A stretch of 64,000 nucleotides of DNA from Omphalotus guepiniiformis (GCA_028554645.1 JAQOOI010000015.1:186001-250000), one strand, 5' to 3'. Positions 33,456-44,789 are shown, counted from the stretch's first letter. Numbers and translations: made by a program. The notes: generated from the sequence alone by a model not told the origin.

Positions 33456-36400
33456 TTGAGTCTAGAAGAAGCTGATTCCATATATTTAAATGGTGCAGTG
33501 GTTGAACCAGTCACCATAACTTCTAGATCAGAACAATCCTTTATCATCTCTGCAACAATTTTCAATTCCAACTCTGTTAACTATCATTGCCTGCTGGATA
33601 CAGGTGCCACTAGGGAATTCATCGATATCAAACTAGCAAGTCTTTATCCTGAAAGACTCAAGCCCCTACCTCTTCCCATTCCACTAAGACTCTTTGATGG
33701 ACAATTTACCTCTGCAGGGAAAATCACACACAAATTCTTTGCACCAATCACATTCACTGATGGAACAACCCATCATATAAACTTCTTGGTTACTCAACTT
33801 CATCCTGAAACTCCCATAGTACTGGGACTACCTTGGTTTAGGAAGTACAATCCTTAAGTAAACTGGACTGACTTGAAGTTCTCTTTCAATAACAGTGTTC
33901 AGCTTATGGCTGCAGAAGTATATGATCTCACATAGATCACACACTATATTGTCAGACCTTCCATAAACAAGAAGAATGGAGTGACTATAGAAGATGAGGA
34001 AGAGATATGTGAACTTCAGAAGTCAGGATTAGGATTGGAAGACCCAATCTTGATACACATAGATGAGATGAATGAATACCTCCAAGAGCAGGAAACAATT
34101 CAACAGTCCATTCCCAAATCTAAACCTCCTACCTCTGATCCCCAAATGGAAGATAACACCCCACATATATGCTTGCTAGGTGCAGCCTCCTTTGCTCAAC
34201 TAGTGATGGAAGGATGTGAAGCATCAATTCTATACATAATGCCAAGCATTGAAGAAGCAGAAGTAGATGTAAGAATGGCCTCTACCAGTAATGAGATTTC
34301 AGAAGTTCCAGATAAACCAAAATTCAGCAAACTCTCTGAGCAAGAACTACTGGATAAATTTGTACCCAAACAGTATCATCAATATGCCAAAGCTTTCTCA
34401 GCCACAGAAGCTAAAGGCCTGCCACAACATAGACCTTATGATATCAGGATTGATACTGAGGATGACAAACTACCACCCTATGGGAAGTTATACAACCTGT
34501 CAGAAAAAGAATTGAAGGTTCTCAAGGATTACATTGATGAAATGATGGAAAAGGGATTTATCAGGCCTTCTAGTTCACCAATTGGAGCTCCAGTCTTGTT
34601 TGCCAAGAAAAAGGATGGAAGTCTCAGACTATGTGTGGACTATCGTGCACTAAATAGGCTTACAAGAAAAAATTGCTATCCCCTTCCACTCATTGGTAAT
34701 CTCATTGACCAGTTGAGAAGTGCCAAAATCTACACTAAACTGGATCTCAGAGCAGGGTACAACAATATAAGGGTTGCTGAAGGACATGAATGGAAAACCT
34801 CATTTAGAACCAGATATGGTGCTTATGAGTACTTGGTCATGCCCTTTGGTTTAACCAATGCCCCTTCTGTATTCCAGCACTTCATCAATGACATATTCTG
34901 TGACATGGTAGATGTGTTTGTCATAGTCTATCTTGATGACATCTTGATTTTCTCAGAAAATGAGCAACAACATTTTAAACATGTCTCTAAAGTGTTGCAA
35001 AGACTGGAAGAACATGATCTGCATATCAAACCAGAGAAATGTGAATTCCATACCAACTCTGTTGAATATCTAGGTGTTATTGTTTCTCCAGAAGGTGTCA
35101 CTATGGATCCCAAGAAGATAGAAGTTATCCAAAAATGGGAGGCACCAACAAATGTGAAGGAGTTGCAATCATTTTTGGGATTTGCAAATTTTTATAGGAG
35201 ATTCATTGATAACTATTCTGGAATAGTCAAACCTCTCACAAGGCTTACCAGCAAAGACAAACCTTGGATTTGGACAGAAGAATGCACCACAGTCTTTGAA
35301 CTCTTGAAGAAAGCATTTCAAGAAGCTCCTATACTCCAGCACTTTGATCTAGAATTACCTATCATTGTGGAAGCTGATGCATCTGACTATGCTATATAGC
35401 ATCCATTATATCCCAGCAGAACAAGGAATCTGGAGAAATACACCCTATTGCATTCTATGCAAGGAGCATGACTAGTGCAGAGTTGAACTATGATATCTAT
35501 GATAAGGAGCTATTAGCTATTGTAGAATCATTCAAACAGTGGCATGCATATTTGGAAGGGTCCAAGTACAAGATTGAAGTCTTCACAGATCACAATAACC
35601 TTCAATGGTTCACTACCACCAAAACTCTGAGTAGAAGACAAGCAAGATGGTCAGAGTTTTTATCAGGTTTTGACTTTGTGATCAACTACAGGCCAGAAAA
35701 ATTAGGAGGAAAACCAGATGCTCTTACAAGGAGAAATGATGTCTACCCCAAGAAGTCAGCACAAGCAGCAGTAAACAGTGAGAATCACAGAGTACTGCTA
35801 AATCCTGAAAGGTTATCAACTTCTCTTATTATGAATGATGAAGCAGACCTGGCACATATCCATAATGTAGAGAAGGATAGATACTGGAAAGAGCACAAGG
35901 CTATAGCAGAATCAGAAGAGCCTGAACCATTCAAGATGGAAAATGGATTACTACTCAGAGATGGATTGGTCTATGTACCAAACAATGCTTCTCTTAGACT
36001 TCGAATCCTTCAAGTACATCATGACCATAAGCTAATTGGCCATCCTGGAATGCGGAAAACAGCACAGATGATTCACTGGACATACTTTTGGCCAGGATTG
36101 CAAAAGGATGTAAAGACGTATGTTAGAAGTTGTCATGAATGTCTGAGGGCAAAGAGTAGTCGCTGGAAACCATTTGGTCTGCTCAAACCATTACCCATTG
36201 GTGAAAGACCATGGAGTTCTATATCAGTGGATCATATTGGAGAACTACCAGAATCAAATGGATTTAATGCTATTATGGTTGTAGTTTGCTGGTTGACCAA
36301 ACAAGCAGTATCCATAGCATGTCGTACTGATGACAATGCTTCACAACTGGCTAAACTCTTCATCAAACACATATTCTCCAAGCATGGTCTCCCAGTGAAC

Positions 36401-37342
36401 ATAGTCTCTGATAGAGGATCTACCTTTGTGTCAACCTTTTGGCATTCACTTTGTGATGCACTAGATGTCAAAACCAATTATTCCACTGGTTATCACCCAC
36501 AAACAGATGGACAGACTGAAAGAACAAACCAGACTTTGGAACAGTATCTCAGACTGTTTGTCAACTATGACCAGGATGATTGGGAAGAATGGCTTCCACT
36601 AGCAGAATTCACTTATAACAACTCTCCTAGTGATGCCACTGGCCTAACACCCTTCTTTGCAAATAAAGGATTCCATCCTAGATTAACCATTTCACTTAAA
36701 GGGTTGCCAAATCATCAGGCACAGTTAAAGGCTCAAGAACTTAAAGATGTTCATGAAGACCTAAAGAGTGAAATCAGAAGGAGTAATGAATCAGCAAAGA
36801 GGTACACCAATTCTAAAAGAAGGAAGACACCTAGTGACTGGAAGGAAGGAATGTTTGTATGGTTGAATACAAAAAACATCAAGACTAAACGGCCTACCAA
36901 GAAGTTGGACCATAAGCAACTGGGACCATTCAAGATAGTTAAGAAGATTTCTGACCATGCATATTGATTGACCTTACCACGCAGCATGCAAACTCTTCAT
37001 AATACATTCCATGTGGACTTGTTGGCGGCTAATCCACCAGAACATTTTCCCCAACGTTGACAACCACCTCCTCCCCCAGTTGAAGTTGATGACGAAGAAC
37101 ACTATGAAGTGGAACAGATTTTGGATAACTGTAGAAGATGGGGAAGAATAGAATACCTAGTTCGCTGGAAAGGCTATGATCCAGAACATGACTCCTGGGA
37201 ACCAATTAGAAATGTGGTTGGATCTCAAGAATACATTGAAGATTTTCACCAAAAGCATCCTAACAAAATAGGACTTCATGATGGTGAATTGAAGAAAGCA
37301 GTAGAACAGGAAGGAAGTCAATCCCAGAAATATCCTCAATGA
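33456..37342 (+). pseudogene. Gypsy-1 pol, broken (PR-RT-RH-INT-chromodomain)
   Basis: Segments: protease (LLDTGATREFID, near 33590), reverse transcriptase ([23 protein letters not shown] near 34920-34960), RNase H (EADASDYAI, then after a shift MTSAELNYDIYDKELLAIVE), integrase zinc finger (HHDHKLIGHPGM ... CHECLRAK), catalytic core (DHIGELPE, SDRGSTFVS, YHPQTDGQTERTNQ) and chromodomain (YLVRWKGYDPEHDSWEP, near 37150-37200). Breaks: stops near 33855 and 33936, a frameshift at 35397, and TGA at 36965 and 37057. Chromodomains direct integration to particular chromatin. Confidence 0.87.
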
Positions 37343-37681
37343 ATCATTCAAGTAGTGTGGCATATGAAGTACTCTTCAATTGTCATTCATAGATTTGGGT
37401 TATTTCTTGGCATACATTGATCACAACTATCTACTATCTTTCTAACTCTCTGACTCTGGATACTGTAATTCCTCTTCACCATGATCTTCAATAGTAAGGT
37501 CAATGACTACAGGAGTAGGACCCACAATTGTCTGATCATCATCAAAGTCAATGCACACAGACCTGATATGTGGCTCAGCCATAGCCCAGGCACTAGGATA
37601 AGTGAGGCGAGAAATGTTGGAAGTATGGGCAAGAGGGTCTTGGATACCAAGCTGTCGGTAGTTTTGAACAGTGAGCTCATC
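37343..37681. other. No gene or LTR seen
   Basis: The expected 3' LTR of Gypsy-1 (TGTTAGG...) is absent. The region joins directly to the 3' end of the unknown gene at 37682-38625. Confidence 0.5.
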
Positions 37682-38625
37682 TCAAGTACGATGAGCATGG
37701 GAGATTGTTTCCATCATAATATCAAAGCTTTCAACAAGCCAGGATTCAAAGGAAGTGAGTTGCAGATTACCCTCAGACAAGGGACGCTGGGCCTGGAAGA
37801 TACCACACACGAAGGTCTCCAAATCCTTGCAGATAGAGTCGAAAAAAGGAGTAGGGTCGGCGCGAAGTCCTCGATATGCCATGTCCGCTAAGACACGGTG
37901 CAACAACGTACCAGCATCCACTTTGTGTCGAAGCTGCGCAATTTCAGCATCACGTTCTCGAAGCTGGCTATTGCGGCGAGATTGAGCAGTGACCAAGGAA
38001 TGATAGGAGCACTTCATACGGCTCATACACATCACCTGGCGCTGCAAATTGGTAGCTAAGATACACATCCGTGAATTCACATTGCAAATGACCATCAATT
38101 CGTCCTTCGCACAAGAAAGTTCACTGCGAGAAAATGAGTTAGCTATGATAAAAGTCCATTGTGCAGGTAACTCACTCTTCAACAGTCTTTCGACTCTCCT
38201 CCAATTCGTCTTTCTCATTCTGAAGCAACCTGATATGAGCACGAAGTCCTGCAACAAGCCTATCAAATTATTTAACGGTTAGGTGAATTCATCATAGATT
38301 GCAGTGAGAACGTACTGTTTGGTAGATTGATCCAACTCCACAAAGAAGGTGGCATCAACGGTCTTGAACTGCTTCTCAAAATCTGCCTCCAATTCCTTAA
38401 TACTACTGCACAAAAGTTTAGCCCAACAACGCATAGGAAAGAGGATGAACACACGCACATATCTACCAGCTCGCGGACACTCATCTCGGGCCTCACAGGA
38501 ATTTCCATCCAATGAAGAGGGTTGATGGCGGATACATGTGGCAATTCTACAGAATTATTGGCAGTCATATCGCTGACACATTCGGTTGAGATGTTTACAA
38601 AGGTTGTGCTGTCCATGGAGGTCAA
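37682..38625 (-). CDS. Unknown coiled-coil protein, four exons
   Basis: Exons 38459-38625, 38316-38405, 38176-38259 and 37682-38123 join in frame to 260 residues; introns are 52-56 bases with good GT..AG borders. The splices rebuild continuous heptad-like helices (SIKELEADFEKQF; LRAHIRLLQNEKDELEESRKTVE; RRNSQLRERDAEIAQLRHKV). The C-terminal third is more globular (VLADMAYRGLRADPTPFFDSI ... FESWLVESFDIMME). No signal peptide or membrane segment. No known family. It lies between Gypsy-1 and Gypsy-A. The alternative start is the Met four codons in. Confidence 0.6.
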
Positions 38626-38975
38626 GAGAACAGTGATAAAAAAACCTGTGGATTAGGCTGGGGTTCATACAGAAAAAACATTATCCTTTAAATATGCAAA
38701 GCCCATGTGAACGTCCCATCGTAACGAACTGACATTCCACCTCATTAACCCTTAATTGTACGGAAGGCTTCAAGACGGAACCAAAATTCTGGAGCAGAAG
38801 AAATGCATATTTAATATTCGATGGTCTAGAAATCATAAGTTCTGATAGGTGGTGTGCCAAAGCAACATGCCATTCGCAAAGTTGTGCATAAGAACCATGA
38901 AATTCCCATCTTTGTACACCCCGTCGAACCTCTGTTCTCGTCAGCATCAATTTCTCAGCATTCTAAGCCCCACTC
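38626..38975. other. Upstream region of the unknown coiled-coil gene
   Basis: 350 bases ending at the left target-site duplication CACTC (38971-38975) of Gypsy-A. Before the insertion this was continuous with 45247 onward. Nothing coding seen. Confidence 0.45.
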
Positions 38976-39427
38976 TGTCAGCGACTCGAGTTATAAACTC
39001 AAATAACCAAACACAATGATCTTAGTTTCACACGAGTAAGAGAAAAGCAGAAAGTGGAATTGAGAAAAGAGACGATACAAGGAAGTATGCTAAGTACAAG
39101 TCTAAACTCGAGGAGTTATTGACAAGATCGAAGCTAAAGAAATATCTACCTAAGCGGACTTGTTATATACGTAAATAAAACCCTAAACCCTGGGCTATAA
39201 CCCTTGACTAATCCACCGTGTGTCTACCATGAGTTCGATCGCCTCAAGTGTTTCATTAATGATCGTGATCGCCTTGAGGTCTACATGCTTGATCTCAATC
39301 ATTATGCTACCTACGTGTGTATTTAATATAACCCTAGATCTATAACTTAAGATGCTATCTACTGATAATAAAAGTGTCCATATGTACAAACAATGAGATA
39401 AGATGAAAAAAGAAAACGTTCGTAACA
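38976..39427 (-). repeat. 3' LTR of Gypsy-A
   Basis: 452 bases, TGTCAGCG...TTCGTAACA on the plus strand (TGTTACGAA...CGCTGACA on the coding strand). It differs from its partner at the A/G of the word TGATCTC(A/G)ATC and near the end (GTTCGT/GTTTGT). Confidence 0.93.
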
Positions 39428-39438
39428 TGACCCCCTCC

Positions 39439-42400
39439 TTAGGGACGATGTCCCCATCGTCCTAACTTCACTGCTAATGCTTCTGTCGGCATCTTCTTCG
39501 TTTCTACTACTTCCGTATATGCTTCAGGGATAGGTCGTAACAATGATGTCGGGAATAAGGAAATTGGAACCTCAATCTTTCTTAACTGAGATGGTCGTGG
39601 TTTAGTGGGGAATTTTTTATGAAACTCTTCAATTGCTTCTTTTGCGTTTGCAAGGTTTGCTAATGGTTCCCATGTTTGTTCGTGCCGCGAGTATCCCTTC
39701 CATTGGACTTTGTATCCGAATCTCCCTCCCCTATATTTCCCTGAATCTACTATCTCTTCCACTTCAAACTCCGGTTCTTCTCCTTCTATCACTGGTGGCG
39801 GATTATCATTCTTAGGCTGTTCGGGGAATTCAGGCGGATGATAGGGTGACAGTAAAACTTCGTTAAAGACTGGATGTATCCTCTTCCAAGTCTTCGGTAT
39901 CTTTAGTTGATACGACGTCGCTCCAACTTTCTTTACGACTTCAAAAGGACCAAATCGTTTATCATCCAACTTCTTCATTGGTTGATCAGAAGTCAGGTTT
40001 GTCGCTTCAAGCCATACTTTGTCATTAGGCTTATATTCGACTGATGGTTTCCTCTTCTTGTCGTAATACCGAGTCATGTCTTCCTTTGCCTTCTTAAGCG
40101 CCGCCTCTACTTCGTCCCTGATCTTGATCATCTTATCGGCAAATTCCTGTGCTGTGGGATTTGCCGACGGAGTTCTTGGAGCTGTTCCCTTATACGGATG
40201 TCGTCCCATATCCGCATAGAACGGAGTAACACCCGTGGCTGAGTGTATCCTATCATTCAACACGAACTCTGCTGTTGGTAACCATTCATGCCAGTCGTTC
40301 TGATGTTGATTGATAAATAACCGGAGATAATGTTCAATCTCTTGGTTCATCCGTTCCGTCTGTCCATTCGTCTGTGGGTGATATGCCGTTGTGAAGCTTC
40401 CTTGAATGCCTAATAACCGGTATAGTTCCTTCATGAATCGGGAATGATATTGGGGTCCCCGATCATGAATAATCTTTCTCGGTAATCCGTGTATAGGAAA
40501 GATTTTGTCCCTATAGATTCTGGCCATTCCTTCAGACGTTAACAACATGTGTGTGGGTACCAGACGTGTTCGTTTCGTGAAATGATCCACAGTCACACTT
40601 ATGGCATTAAAACCTCCAGCTTCCGGTAGTTCTCCGATCAGATCCGTTCCTATGACTTCCCAGGGACCTTGTGGAACATTGTTTGTGACTAGTGTTCCCG
40701 TTGGTTTGGTTCGATGAATCTTAGTGGCCTGACACTTTTCACAACCTTTAACGTATTTCCGTACATCCTGAGTGATTCCCGGCCACCAATAGTTTCTCGT
40801 CACCAATTCCATGGTTTTGAACTGTCCTGGATGTCCCGTCAGAACGGTATTATGATGTAGTCCGATGATCTTTCCCCGTAACCTATTATCAATAGGCACG
40901 TAAATCCTATCCTGCCACGTCACAATTCCTTCCTCTGACTCGACCCAATCCTTCTCTTTTCCTTCTAAAGCCTTATTCACTAGATTATCCCGCACTTTTG
41001 ACTTTTTCTTGATAAGATCTAAGATCTCGTCCTCGGGCATCTCTAGTCTGTTGATCGAAAAAAGTTCCGGCTTTAAAAGTACCACATCCTCATTGTCTTT
41101 CTCCCCCGTCTCATGATTGGCCATCCTGGACAATGCATCTGGCTTTCCCATCGACTTTCCAGGTTTATGAATCAGTGTAAAGTCGTATTCAGATAATTCA
41201 GTGATCCATCGGGCTTGTCGACGATTCAATTTCTGAGGTTTTTTGAAATACTGAAGATTTTGATGATCTGTATAGATCTCAAATGACTCTTCCGCACCCA
41301 TCAGATACTGTCTCCAATCTGCTAAGGAATCCATAATGGCCATCATTTCCTTATCATAGATCTCATAATTACGTTCCGTTTCATTTAGAGATCTAGATCT
41401 GAATGCAATAGGCCACCATTTTCCATCTATCTTTTGCGATAAGACAGCTCCGTTCGCATAATCTGAGGAATCTGCCTCGACTCTGAATTGCCCATGATCA
41501 CGGGGTATGGTTAGAACAACTTCTTCGGCAATTCTACTTTTGAGTTCTTCGAATGCCTGCTGTTGCTGCTCTGTCCATTCCCACTTTGAATTCCCAGTCA
41601 GTGATGACAATGGTTTCGCCACTTGACTGAATCCTCGGATAAATCGTCGGTAGAAGTTGCAGAAACCCAAGAAGGACTGTACTTCCTTCTTGTTTCCTGG
41701 TATTTTCCATTCTTTTACCGCTTTGACTTTCTTTGGATCCATCCGCACTTGTCCGTTTCCTACAAACACTCCAAGGTACTCGACATTACTGGTCTCGAAT
41801 TTGCACTTTTCAGGTCTAAGATACAACTTGTGTTGTCGTAATATATCTAACACCTGTTTTACAATTGACTCGTGCTCTTCGATTGTATTTGTGAAAACCA
41901 AAATGTCGTCTAAGTACACCATGACATGACCTTCATTGATCAAATCCCTTAAGATATGATTCATGAACGCTTGGAAGGTCGCCGGAGAAATTGTAAGACC
42001 AAAGAACATAACCGTTGGTTCAAAGAGCCCCCGATTAGTCCTAAATGCCGCCTTCCACTCATCACCTTCTTTGATCCGGATATTATTGTATCCCCATCGA
42101 ACATCCATTTTCGAAAATACTTTCGAGTCCTTCAGTTTATCAATGAGTTCTTGAATGAGCGGCAACGGGTATTTGTTCTTTATCGTTGCTTCATTCAACT
42201 TCCGATAATCCTGAACAGGTCGAAGTTTCCCATCTTTCTTTGCCACAAAGAAGAATGGTGAGGCCATCGGTGACTTTGATGGTCTAATTCGTCCAGATTT
42301 CAGATTTTCCTTAATGAACTCATCTAAAACTTTCTGTTCCGAAGGATTTAATGGATAGACCTTGCAATCTACTGGCGTAAAGTCTGGCTTCAGCTCAATT

Positions 42401-43533
42401 GCATGGTCCCAGGGTCTTCGTTCGGGTAAATTTTGGAAATCGGCTTCATCAAAAACATCCTTGTACTCATTGACGTATTTGTCTGCTTTCGACTCAGTCT
42501 TTTTGCCCTTTCCAAAGTTCATACTTCGAAGATATCCATCCCAATTCAGGTAAAACAAGCGATCCCCTTCTTCCAGTTCCCGGACTTCAGCGTCGGATTC
42601 AGGTTTTAGGTAATATGGTATGTAACCACACTTCTTAGGACATCGGTCAAACTTTAAGGTTGAGTCATTCCAATCTATATTGGGATTATGACGTCTTAAC
42701 CAATCGAGTCCCAGAAATATGTCCGTTTTGCCCAAATTTGTAACAGCAAGTTCAATGCGTTCCGCATGATCTCCCATTACCAATCTGACTTCTATGAATC
42801 CTTCAATTGAACCGTCTTCGTTTAAGGTACCATCAGCATTGTATACCGGCATCTTTACTGGTAATTTCTTAACAGTTAAGCCATGTCGCTCTACGAATTC
42901 TTTATTGACGCAAGAACCCGTTGCTCCACTGTCAAGTAATGCTGATGTCTCTATCTGCTTGCCACTCTCGATGTCTTCGATTGTAACAGACAACTTGAGA
43001 TCTCTTCCTTTAGTACCTTTTACGAACCGCAAGTTTTTCTTAAGTGACTTTACGGCTGTGATGGCTTCGCTGATGTCCAATGACCGGATCTGGGCAACCG
43101 TTTCTTCTGATGCTTCCCTGGCCCGACAGGTTGGCATCCATGCTCTCAGAATTCCCACCGCTCGTTCTGACTCATCCTCCCTTACTCTCTGCGCTATCCA
43201 TTCTGGTGAATTCGGCGGATAACGTTCTCTCACAGGTTTTGAATCGGACTTTGTAGATACTGATGCAAATTTATTCTCAGGATGATTAAATACAAAGTGA
43301 AATTTGCTGTCCTTGTGATCTACACTAGACTGTTCCGATTCTAACTCAGAAGGACCTGTATTCACTTCTGAGCTCTGACAAAACCCGTATCCGATTTCAA
43401 CCAGTTCAAGAACCAGCTCGGTGGCTGTTCTTCTTTCTTCTCTTCCTCCTGCACGTTCACCTGCCTCACTCTCTGACCCCGCTTCGCTGGACAATCCCGC
43501 GAGATGTGTCCCTTCTGTCCGCAATTGAAGCAC
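39439..43533 (-). CDS. pol: Gypsy-A pol polyprotein (PR-RT-RH-INT-chromodomain)
   Basis: An open frame of 1364 residues. It is most likely translated by -1 frameshift from gag rather than from the Met at 43533, so roughly the first 50 residues, which overlap gag, are probably not used. Domains: protease (SALLDSGATGSCVN, about 195-210), RT with YLDD (MVYLDDILVFTN), RNase H (VEADSSDYANGAVLS, YEIYDKEMMAIMD), integrase zinc finger (H...GHPGQFKT...CEKCQATK), catalytic core (DLIGELPE, IIHDRGPQY, YHPQTNGQTERMNQE) and C-terminal chromodomain (YKVQWKGYSRHEQTWEP). All catalytic residues I can identify are present, so it looks active. Confidence 0.94.
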   Translation of the reverse strand: MLQLRTEGTHLAGLSSEAGSESEAGERAGGREERRTATELVLELVEIGYGFCQSSEVNTGPSELESEQSSVDHKDSKFHFVFNHPENKFASVSTKSDSKPVRERYPPNSPEWIAQRVREDESERAVGILRAWMPTCRAREASEETVAQIRSLDISEAITAVKSLKKNLRFVKGTKGRDLKLSVTIEDIESGKQIETSALLDSGATGSCVNKEFVERHGLTVKKLPVKMPVYNADGTLNEDGSIEGFIEVRLVMGDHAERIELAVTNLGKTDIFLGLDWLRRHNPNIDWNDSTLKFDRCPKKCGYIPYYLKPESDAEVRELEEGDRLFYLNWDGYLRSMNFGKGKKTESKADKYVNEYKDVFDEADFQNLPERRPWDHAIELKPDFTPVDCKVYPLNPSEQKVLDEFIKENLKSGRIRPSKSPMASPFFFVAKKDGKLRPVQDYRKLNEATIKNKYPLPLIQELIDKLKDSKVFSKMDVRWGYNNIRIKEGDEWKAAFRTNRGLFEPTVMFFGLTISPATFQAFMNHILRDLINEGHVMVYLDDILVFTNTIEEHESIVKQVLDILRQHKLYLRPEKCKFETSNVEYLGVFVGNGQVRMDPKKVKAVKEWKIPGNKKEVQSFLGFCNFYRRFIRGFSQVAKPLSSLTGNSKWEWTEQQQQAFEELKSRIAEEVVLTIPRDHGQFRVEADSSDYANGAVLSQKIDGKWWPIAFRSRSLNETERNYEIYDKEMMAIMDSLADWRQYLMGAEESFEIYTDHQNLQYFKKPQKLNRRQARWITELSEYDFTLIHKPGKSMGKPDALSRMANHETGEKDNEDVVLLKPELFSINRLEMPEDEILDLIKKKSKVRDNLVNKALEGKEKDWVESEEGIVTWQDRIYVPIDNRLRGKIIGLHHNTVLTGHPGQFKTMELVTRNYWWPGITQDVRKYVKGCEKCQATKIHRTKPTGTLVTNNVPQGPWEVIGTDLIGELPEAGGFNAISVTVDHFTKRTRLVPTHMLLTSEGMARIYRDKIFPIHGLPRKIIHDRGPQYHSRFMKELYRLLGIQGSFTTAYHPQTNGQTERMNQEIEHYLRLFINQHQNDWHEWLPTAEFVLNDRIHSATGVTPFYADMGRHPYKGTAPRTPSANPTAQEFADKMIKIRDEVEAALKKAKEDMTRYYDKKRKPSVEYKPNDKVWLEATNLTSDQPMKKLDDKRFGPFEVVKKVGATSYQLKIPKTWKRIHPVFNEVLLSPYHPPEFPEQPKNDNPPPVIEGEEPEFEVEEIVDSGKYRGGRFGYKVQWKGYSRHEQTWEPLANLANAKEAIEEFHKKFPTKPRPSQLRKIEVPISLFPTSLLRPIPEAYTEVVETKKMPTEALAVKLGRWGHRP

Positions 43534-44255
43534 TGCCCATTCCTTCGGGCCGCGTCAATGTCCATGGGTTTACCTATACCCCCAAAGGTTGTTCCTGTGG
43601 CGTCTCTCCGATCACCACTTCCTGCCGCCTGTTGCGGACTTTCTCTTCTTGGCGTAAACGCCGGTCGGTTCTGGTTCTGATTCTTGCGCCATTCCTGACG
43701 CCTTCTCCATAGTTGATCAATCTTGATCACTATGTCCTTCCATTCGTCGTACACTTTGGGCAACTCGTCCCTCGTGTAAATGGCATCAATTGTTTTCTCA
43801 TTAATGCCCTTCTCGATGAGCCGCACCACGTACGGGTCATCCTTCTTGTAATCCGCCTCCGTCAACAGTATCTCCAACTCCTGGAAATACTCCTCTGCCG
43901 TTCCCGCTCCCTGCTTCAACAACTCCACCTTCTCCTGCGCTGTCCTCTGCAGACCGGAATCTAGGAACACCTTGTTCAAGGCTTGCTTGAATTGCGCCCA
44001 GTCCTTCTGCCACTTCTCGTTGTCTTGGTCAAAATGGGTGTTGTAGTAATTATTCACCCATCCGTCCACAAGCTTTCCATTCATGAAAGAGATTGCAACA
44101 TCAATCCTTTCATCGTCGGTCGTGATACCATTTTTCTTATCACGAATGTATGTAAAGAGCCTTCGACGCCAATTCTTGAACTCAGATTTGACGCCAGTGA
44201 AGTTGTCGGGTTTGTTGAGGAGTGATTTTCCTCGCGAGATGTCGATTTCAGACAT
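43362..44255 (-). CDS. gag: Gypsy-A gag
   Basis: 297 residues starting MSEIDISRGKSLLNKP. A retrotransposon-gag domain covers about 15-190 (KNWRRRLFTYIRDKK; WQKDWAQFKQALNKVF; TAEEYFQELEILL). A CCHC zinc knuckle CFNCGQKGHISRDC lies near 239-252, followed by an acidic Glu/Lys tail. It should assemble the particle and bind the genomic RNA. It overlaps pol by 172 bases. Confidence 0.93.
   Translation of the reverse strand: MSEIDISRGKSLLNKPDNFTGVKSEFKNWRRRLFTYIRDKKNGITTDDERIDVAISFMNGKLVDGWVNNYYNTHFDQDNEKWQKDWAQFKQALNKVFLDSGLQRTAQEKVELLKQGAGTAEEYFQELEILLTEADYKKDDPYVVRLIEKGINEKTIDAIYTRDELPKVYDEWKDIVIKIDQLWRRRQEWRKNQNQNRPAFTPRRESPQQAAGSGDRRDATGTTFGGIGKPMDIDAARRNGQCFNCGQKGHISRDCPAKRGQRVRQVNVQEEEKKEEQPPSWFLNWLKSDTGFVRAQK
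43380..43386 (-). promoter_or_regulatory. -1 ribosomal frameshift heptamer GGGTTTT
   Basis: On the coding strand the zero-frame reads ACG GGT TTT GTC, so GGGTTTT fits X XXY YYZ exactly. It is 17 bases upstream of the gag stop, inside the gag-pol overlap; slipping back one base enters the pol frame (...GFCQSSEVN). Gypsy-B has the same heptamer at the same place. Confidence 0.7.
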
Positions 44256-44775
44256 TCTGATAGGGGTAGAAGGTCGGGTAGAATAGGGAGATGATGCAAG
44301 AGATTTGTAGGAAGGTGTGATAGGTGATGGGATAGTGGTTTCTTCGAAGAGACTGCTAAAGTTCCCCCAAGATTCCGTAATGGTAGAGTTTACTTCGGTC
44401 CGTCAGTAACCTCACGAAGAGATTTCGGGACCTTTTCTACCTCTAATAGACGAGTTCCTAATCTGTGCTTGTTTGCTGAGTAAACCTGGGCGTGCCTTTC
44501 TAGGAGTGCACCTCGTTCCCCAAGCGCAAAGTCCCCTCCCCGAAGGTTGGTTATCAGACGATGCTTTCTGCTGCCAGTACCAAGTCGGACTCAACGTTAC
44601 TCGTTTGTACTATAGGCGCAATTACTCTAATGGAGCACAGATTCCTAATTCGGACGGAAACCCGAATATCAAAGGGAGAAAATGAAGTAAGCGTGTGAAG
44701 GGTCAAGAGAAACTTACTTGCTACTGAAATAGCAACAAGAAGGCGATTTGAATTGTGTTGGTCGGGTGAGTTGTG

Positions 44776-44788
44776 TAGCTTCGATCTT
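44776..44788 (-). other. Self-complementary primer-binding site of Gypsy-A
   Basis: On the coding strand AAGATCGAAGCTA starts one base after the 5' LTR. Its exact complement TAGCTTCGATCTT lies in the LTR (plus-strand 44938-44950), 33 bases after the first T of the TATATAAC box (44976-44983). The RNA 5' end can therefore fold back and prime. Confidence 0.75.
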
Positions 44789-44789
44789 A

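Larger units (their letters stand above)
28694..37342 (+). mobile_element. Gypsy-1: old Ty3/Gypsy chromovirus lacking a 3' LTR
   Basis: The order 5' LTR, primer-binding site, gag, protease, reverse transcriptase, RNase H, integrase, chromodomain is complete but the coding part is broken by at least six stops and two frameshifts. CpG is rare compared with Gypsy-A and Gypsy-B. No 3' LTR follows the last codon at 37342; sequence to 37680 is unrelated to the LTR. A truncated LTR of the same family lies at 46643-47104. Confidence 0.88.

Noticed and set aside
39195..39428. Minus-strand 77-residue ORF in the LTR, repeated at 45009-45263
   Set aside because: It lies in U3 of the LTR upstream of the TATA box and is repeated only because the LTR is; no domain.
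41623..43222. Plus-strand ORFs inside Gypsy-A (and equivalents 57530-59129 in Gypsy-B)
   Set aside because: They are antisense shadows of pol, conserved only because the two elements are near-identical.
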